Origin: an uncultured Muribaculaceae bacterium
GTDB taxonomy: Bacteria > Bacteroidota > Bacteroidia > Bacteroidales > Muribaculaceae
DNA: 64,000 nt
Assembly: GCA_910586455.1 (NCBI GenBank)
Contig: CAJUHX010000002.1
Span: 1-64,000 of the forward strand
Direction: 5' to 3'
The notes under the pieces were generated by a model. It saw nothing but the letters and a program-made list of their open reading frames with translations, had not been told where the DNA came from and ran no database searches. Below are positions 59,696-64,000 of the stretch, one piece after another. The translations under genes and the position numbers were made by a program. Each line of letters starts with the position of its first letter. Within the stretch, counting starts at the first letter, position 1.

Positions 59696-61432
59696 ATGAA
59701 ATTTATAAAATATATGGTAGCTGCAGCCATCGGCATGATGACTCTCGGCAGCTGTACCGACCTCGACGAAACTCTGTACGACCAGGTCGGCACCCAGAAC
59801 TACTATAACACCAAGAACGACGTGATACGCGCTGTGTTCCGCCCATTCGAACATGCTTTCTGGAGCATCCAGAGCCGCCATGTGCTCAACGAACTCTCGG
59901 CCGACCAGCTGATAACCCCCACCCGCGACGGCTGGTGGGACGACGGCGGCAAATGGCGACGCCTGCACTACCACCAGTGGAACGTGGAGGACGGCGGCGA
60001 CGCCCAGACCGAATGGAACGGCTGCTTCCAGGGTATCATGCAGTGTAACTACGTAATCGAAGACCTGCAGAAACTCGACTACTCGCGCTTTGGCTTCTCC
60101 GAGTCTGAGTTCAACAACCTCAGCGCCCAGTGCCGTGCCCTTCGTGCCTGGTTCTACCTGCGTCTGCTTGATGCTTTCCGCAACATACCTCTGGCTGTGA
60201 GCTTCAACGATGTCAGCCTCAACACCCAGAGCCAGGTTGAGCCTAAGGTGATATTCGAATTCATTGAAAAAGAACTCAAGGACTGCACCACCCTGCTGAC
60301 CAAGAAAAGCGGCCTGGGTACCGGAGCAAACATTCAGGGCCAGTGGACACAGGCCGGAGCCGCAGCTCTGCTGGTGCGCCTCTACCTAAACGCCGAGGTA
60401 TACATAGGCGAAAGCCGCTACAGCGAATGCGAAAAAGTGGCACAGGACATCCTCGACGGCGTGTACGGCGACTATGCCGTGGCTGACAGCTGGGACGCCG
60501 CGTTCGACTGGGACAACGACCTCTGCGACGAGGTAATCTTCGGCTTCCCCGCATCGCAGGGCTACAGCTTCTGGCACTACCAGGGCGACACCTACTGGTG
60601 GACCGTACCGGCCCGCTCACGCTACTACTTCGGCGACCGCAAGGCCAAGGGAGGCGACCACAACACCAAGTATGCCGCCTCGCCAAGCTATGACCTCGAC
60701 GGAAATCTATACACCTACGAACTGGGCATGCCCGTGCAGAACTTCCGGAAGTATCCCGGCGACGTGCGCATGAAACTTTACCGTAACCTGGGCAACAGCA
60801 CCCGCGAGGGTATGTTCGTATTCGGATACCTCGAATACATCGACGAAGACGGCACCAAAAAGCGTGTACGCGCCCCGGAACAGCCCTACGACCTCTATAT
60901 CCGCGACGCCGTAGGCAACTTCCAGGGCATGGCTCCCGACAAATGGCCCGCCAACAAGACCTCGAACCTTATGAACGGCGACCACAATTCGGGATGGCAC
61001 TTCGCCAAATATCCCTTCTACAGCGACGACGACGAGCACCAGATGGAAAGCGACTTCACAGAAATCCGTCTGCCCGAAATCATATACTCGCTGGCTGAGT
61101 GCAAGCTCCGCTCGGGCAAGAAGAGCGAGGCCGGCAAGCTGCTCAACAGCGTACGCCGCCGCAACTACCCTGCAGAGAACCTCAACGACGTGCTTTATGC
61201 CCCCGAAGGCAAGATTAACCTCGACGAGAAAGAAATGCTGGACGAGTGGGGTCGCGAATTCTTCGCCGAAAGCCGACGCCGCATCGACTTGATACGCTAC
61301 GGAAAGTTCTCCACCGGCACTTGGTGGGACAAGACCCCCGACCAGGGCAGCTACACCGAGATATTCCCCATTATGCGTCCTATTCTCAACTCCAATCCGG
61401 CTCTGGTTCAGAATCCCGGTTATAGCAACTAA
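59696..61432 (+). CDS. RagB/SusD-family lipoprotein (second system)
   Basis: 578 residues with lipobox G-S-C (Cys19). SusD motifs: N-D-V-I-R-A-V-F-R-P-F-E-H-A, L-S-A-Q-C-R-A-L-R-A-W-F-Y-L-R-L-L-D-A-F-R-N-I-P-L, A-A-L-L-V-R-L-Y-L-N-A-E-V-Y-I-G, and the C-terminal I-R-L-P-E-I-I-Y-S-L-A-E-C-K, E-W-G-R-E-F-F-A-E-S-R-R-R-I-D-L-I-R-Y-G-K-F and Q-N-P-G-Y. It is 21 bp downstream of the SusC gene. Confidence 0.95.
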   Translation: MKFIKYMVAAAIGMMTLGSCTDLDETLYDQVGTQNYYNTKNDVIRAVFRPFEHAFWSIQSRHVLNELSADQLITPTRDGWWDDGGKWRRLHYHQWNVEDGGDAQTEWNGCFQGIMQCNYVIEDLQKLDYSRFGFSESEFNNLSAQCRALRAWFYLRLLDAFRNIPLAVSFNDVSLNTQSQVEPKVIFEFIEKELKDCTTLLTKKSGLGTGANIQGQWTQAGAAALLVRLYLNAEVYIGESRYSECEKVAQDILDGVYGDYAVADSWDAAFDWDNDLCDEVIFGFPASQGYSFWHYQGDTYWWTVPARSRYYFGDRKAKGGDHNTKYAASPSYDLDGNLYTYELGMPVQNFRKYPGDVRMKLYRNLGNSTREGMFVFGYLEYIDEDGTKKRVRAPEQPYDLYIRDAVGNFQGMAPDKWPANKTSNLMNGDHNSGWHFAKYPFYSDDDEHQMESDFTEIRLPEIIYSLAECKLRSGKKSEAGKLLNSVRRRNYPAENLNDVLYAPEGKINLDEKEMLDEWGREFFAESRRRIDLIRYGKFSTGTWWDKTPDQGSYTEIFPIMRPILNSNPALVQNPGYSN

Positions 61433-61437
61433 AAATC

Positions 61438-62637
61438 ATGAAATTCAACAACATATTATATAGCGCAGCAGCACTGGCCATGACCGCCTCGCTGTGCTCG
61501 TGCGAGGGCGAGAAAGACTTAGTGATAATCGAGGGCAACCTGCCTATAAAGACGAGTGTACTCTACATGGTGGGCAACGCCACTCCCAACGGATGGGACA
61601 TCGACAACCCCACCCCATTCGAGGCTACCGGCGAAGACCCTCTGGTATTCACCTGGCAAGGCAACCTGCTGGCAGGCGAAATGAAGCTCTGCCTTGTCAC
61701 AGGCAGCTGGGACTCGCCGTTTATCCGCCCGGAGATAAACGGCTCCGAGATCGGCCGCGAACCAATTGTTGACGCTGCATTCCAAATGCACGCCGGCGAC
61801 CCCGACAACAAATGGAAAATAACCGAGGCCGGCGTCTACAGCCTTACTTTCGACCTGCGCAACTGGACCATGAGCTCCGCCTATCTGGGCGAAGCCGACA
61901 AACCGGCCAAAGAACCCATAAAGGTCGACCGGCTGTTTGTGGTAGGCGACGCCACTCCCAACGGATGGAACATCGATACTCCCACAGCTTGCGAAAAGAA
62001 GTCGGACTACATATTCGAATATGAAGGCAAACTCACCGCAGGCGAATTCAAGGCCGTGGCAGAAACCGGCAGTTGGGATGCCAAGTTCATCCGTCCGGCT
62101 GTGGAAGGTGTAAAACTCACCAAGGTAGGTTTTACCGAGCCCGGCATTGTGTACACCACCTCGCCTGACAACAAGTGGACTGTAACCGACGCCGGTATCT
62201 ACCACATTGTATTCGACCTGGAGAACTGCACCGTAACCGCAACCTTCACCGCTGACAGCCAGGAACCCGGTGAAGATCCCGGCGATGTGATAGAAACAGA
62301 AACTCTCTATCTGATAGGCGATGCCACCCCCGGCGGATGGAGCATGGACAACCTCACCGCCATGACGCAGTCGGACGACGACAAATACCTGTTTGTATGG
62401 GAAGGCACCCTCGTGAGCGGCGACATGAAAGCCTGCATAGAACCCGACAGCTCTTTCGGCTGCCCCTTCCTGCGTCCGACTTCGAACGGCTGTACAATAG
62501 GCAAAGACGGCGTGCAGGACTCCGCTTTCGTTTACACCACGAGCCCCGATGACAAATGGACAATCGTTGACTCCGGCCTATACCGCATTGAGTTCAACCT
62601 CAAAGAATGGACTATCAAAGCTACTTTCCTCGACTAA
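61438..62637 (+). CDS. SusE-like lipoprotein with three tandem binding modules
   Basis: 399 residues with lipobox L-C-S-C. Three repeated units of ~120 residues each start V-G-N-A-T-P-N-G-W-D-I-D, V-G-D-A-T-P-N-G-W-N-I-D and I-G-D-A-T-P-G-G-W-S-M-D. Each continues with F-x-W/Y-x-G-x-L-x-x-G-x-x-K and ends with K-W-x-x-x-x-x-G-x-Y-x-x-x-F. This is the SusE/SusF starch-binding fold repeated. It lies 5 bp after SusD. It probably holds alpha-glucan at the surface for SusC/D. Confidence 0.85.
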   Translation: MKFNNILYSAAALAMTASLCSCEGEKDLVIIEGNLPIKTSVLYMVGNATPNGWDIDNPTPFEATGEDPLVFTWQGNLLAGEMKLCLVTGSWDSPFIRPEINGSEIGREPIVDAAFQMHAGDPDNKWKITEAGVYSLTFDLRNWTMSSAYLGEADKPAKEPIKVDRLFVVGDATPNGWNIDTPTACEKKSDYIFEYEGKLTAGEFKAVAETGSWDAKFIRPAVEGVKLTKVGFTEPGIVYTTSPDNKWTVTDAGIYHIVFDLENCTVTATFTADSQEPGEDPGDVIETETLYLIGDATPGGWSMDNLTAMTQSDDDKYLFVWEGTLVSGDMKACIEPDSSFGCPFLRPTSNGCTIGKDGVQDSAFVYTTSPDDKWTIVDSGLYRIEFNLKEWTIKATFLD

Positions 62638-62650
62638 ACTAAATCCGAAA

Positions 62651-64000
62651 ATGAAAAAAATGACCATATTATCTACAGCCCTGGCAGCTGCCATGCTGCT
62701 CGGAAGCTGCACCGACGAAATAGAAATGCGCCGTCCTCCAAAGTTCGAACTGCCCGAACTGCCTGTGGTGGAAGATGTTCAGACCGGCAAAAAAGCACCT
62801 CTGTACTGGAGCGTGTATGAATACTGCTATACACTCGAACAGCAGGGCGTGGCAAACGAAAACATGGATATAACCCCGGCTGAATGGGACCGGATCATCG
62901 AATGGGTTGCCACCGACCTCAAACCCCATGGCTACGACATGATATGCACCGACGGCTTCATTCCAATGCTGGCCAAGGACGGCTCGGGCTATATGACTCA
63001 CTATGGCTCGATGTCGCTCAAAGACCTTGTAGCCAAGTGCAAGGCCAAAGGTCTGAAAGTGGGTGTGTACGACAATCCGCTGTGGATACACGGCCCACGC
63101 GAAACCGTAATCGGCGACACTAAATATAACTTCGGCTCGCTCTACTGGAACGGCACCGGCGAAGTGATGAATCCCGACGCCCAGGACATGTGGTTCCACT
63201 GGGTTGTGTCCGGCAACCCCGGAGCGCGCGAATATATCGACGGCTTCTTCGAGCACTACCACAATCTGGGCATCGACTACATTCGAATGGACTTCCTTTC
63301 GTGGTACGAAGACGGCAAAGACCGCAACATGGGCCAGGTGGGCCGCGGCTATGGCCGTGAAGCCTACGCCCGCGCCCTGGCATACATTGCCGAATCGGCC
63401 AAGAAATACGGCATATTCACCTCGCTGGTGATGCCTCACCTGTATAACGACGCCGAAGTCGAGGCCCGCTACGGCAACATGGTGCGTATCGTGGCCGACA
63501 CCGGAAACGGTGGCTGGTGGCACTGCTCGGCTGCTGACAAGGGCAAATCGTACACCAATTGGCCTAACTGCATGAACATGTTCGACGGCTTCACCTACTG
63601 GTCGCACATCACCGGCCGCGACAAAGTGCTGCTCGACGGCGACTTCATTCGCCTGAACAAATTCGACACCGACGCCGAAAAAGAAACCGTAATATCACTG
63701 CAGCTTATGGCAGGCGGCCCCGTGACCGTAGCCGACCAGTACCACAACATAGGTTCGAACCTCAAGTTCTACACCAACGACGAATTGCTGGCTCTCAACA
63801 CCGACCGCTTTGTTGGCAAACCGCTCAGCAACAAGCTCAACGACCCCAACAACCAGATTTGGTACGGCCAGCTCTCCGACGGTGACTATGTTGTCGGACT
63901 GTTCAACCGCGAAGACTCGCCCCGCAGCTATAACCTCAGTCTTGCCGACCTGGGTATCAGCGGCGAATACAAGGTACGCGACCTCTGGCGCCATGCCGAT
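62651..64000 (+). CDS. Clan GH-D glycoside hydrolase (GH27-like), 3'-partial
   Basis: The frame from the ATG at 62651 is open to the window end (450 codons). The lipobox L-L-G-S-C marks it as an outer-membrane lipoprotein. The barrel shows G-L-K-V-G-V-Y-D-N-P-L-W, the likely nucleophile strand I-D-Y-I-R-M-D-F-L, W-S-H-I-T-G-R-D-K-V, then L-M-A-G-G-P-V-T-V-A-D, and a C-terminal beta domain beginning D-G-D-Y-V-V-G-L-F-N-R-E and V-R-D-L-W-R-H. This fits GH27-type alpha-galactosidase architecture. GH27 also contains isomalto-dextranases, and the surrounding GH31-SusR-SusC-D-E order favours an alpha-1,6-glucan role. Specificity is not settled by sequence. Confidence 0.75.
   Translation, partial: MKKMTILSTALAAAMLLGSCTDEIEMRRPPKFELPELPVVEDVQTGKKAPLYWSVYEYCYTLEQQGVANENMDITPAEWDRIIEWVATDLKPHGYDMICTDGFIPMLAKDGSGYMTHYGSMSLKDLVAKCKAKGLKVGVYDNPLWIHGPRETVIGDTKYNFGSLYWNGTGEVMNPDAQDMWFHWVVSGNPGAREYIDGFFEHYHNLGIDYIRMDFLSWYEDGKDRNMGQVGRGYGREAYARALAYIAESAKKYGIFTSLVMPHLYNDAEVEARYGNMVRIVADTGNGGWWHCSAADKGKSYTNWPNCMNMFDGFTYWSHITGRDKVLLDGDFIRLNKFDTDAEKETVISLQLMAGGPVTVADQYHNIGSNLKFYTNDELLALNTDRFVGKPLSNKLNDPNNQIWYGQLSDGDYVVGLFNREDSPRSYNLSLADLGISGEYKVRDLWRHAD

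Noticed and set aside
58214..59974. 586-codon leftward ORF spanning the SusC/SusD junction
   Set aside because: It crosses two well-supported genes on the other strand and has no recognisable domain.
1..64000. CRISPR array, rRNA or tRNA genes
   Set aside because: No regularly spaced repeats, and no rRNA-like or cloverleaf sequence noticed in the intergenic regions read; a tRNA scan was not possible.

Overview
The window looks like Bacteroidales DNA, most plausibly Muribaculaceae-like. It carries two SusC/SusD systems, SusE/F-type lipoproteins, a SusR-like regulator, GH36, GH92, GH130 and GH31 enzymes, DUF4834 and BspA-type leucine-rich repeats. It also has many promoters of the Bacteroidetes form TTTG - 19 to 21 nt - TAnnTTTG. 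The family assignment is inference; no rRNA or marker search was possible.

Three compositional segments are visible. (A) 1-~5950 has a visibly lower GC content: a nitroreductase (5'-partial), a LuxR regulator, a 34-codon remnant of a sugar O-acetyltransferase, a DUF1349 protein, a VOC protein, a GH36 alpha-galactosidase and the C-terminal part of a TonB-dependent receptor. (B) ~5950-10180 is a compact phage-like element: an HTH protein, a small coiled-coil protein, a structured intergenic region with divergent promoters, a prohead protease, a major capsid protein and a small basic protein, closed by a strong terminator. No integrase, terminase, portal or tail gene is present. (C) ~10185-64000 is GC-rich Bacteroidales chromosome. 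The element cuts a receptor on its left and an unrelated MFS transporter on its right, so deletion, rearrangement or a chimeric assembly joined through a mobile element must be considered.

Segment C starts with an N-glycan/mannoside module (MFS transporter, GH130 phosphorylase, GH92 mannosidase). It is followed by a secreted EEP-family phosphatase, a Spy-like protein, an M6 metalloprotease, a neurotransmitter-type symporter, a second GH36, manA, and gluQ with a small neighbour. Next come a SusC-D-E-E/F-F operon read leftwards (33900 to 25410) and a housekeeping block: aroQ-mrp-trmB-LRR leftwards, mscL-aroK-AlaDH-like-rnhA rightwards, gpmA, nadB, rnhB, an S24-type regulator, yqeY-like, serS, upp, psd-pssA-DUF4834-recO. 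A low-GC ABC-F gene follows. The window ends in a second polysaccharide locus (GH31, frameshifted; SusR-like regulator; SusC; SusD; SusE-like triple-domain protein; clan GH-D enzyme cut by the window end) whose order suggests an alpha-glucan, possibly dextran, substrate.

The most unusual observation is an 85-bp palindromic repeat present twice, 93% identical, inside the coding regions of two adjacent genes (gluQ and its upstream neighbour). It is read in the same frame in both and adds almost the same ~28-residue peptide. This resembles the protein-coding palindromic elements known from Rickettsia, but in a Bacteroidales genome. The second most unusual is the capsid-only mini-element in segment B.
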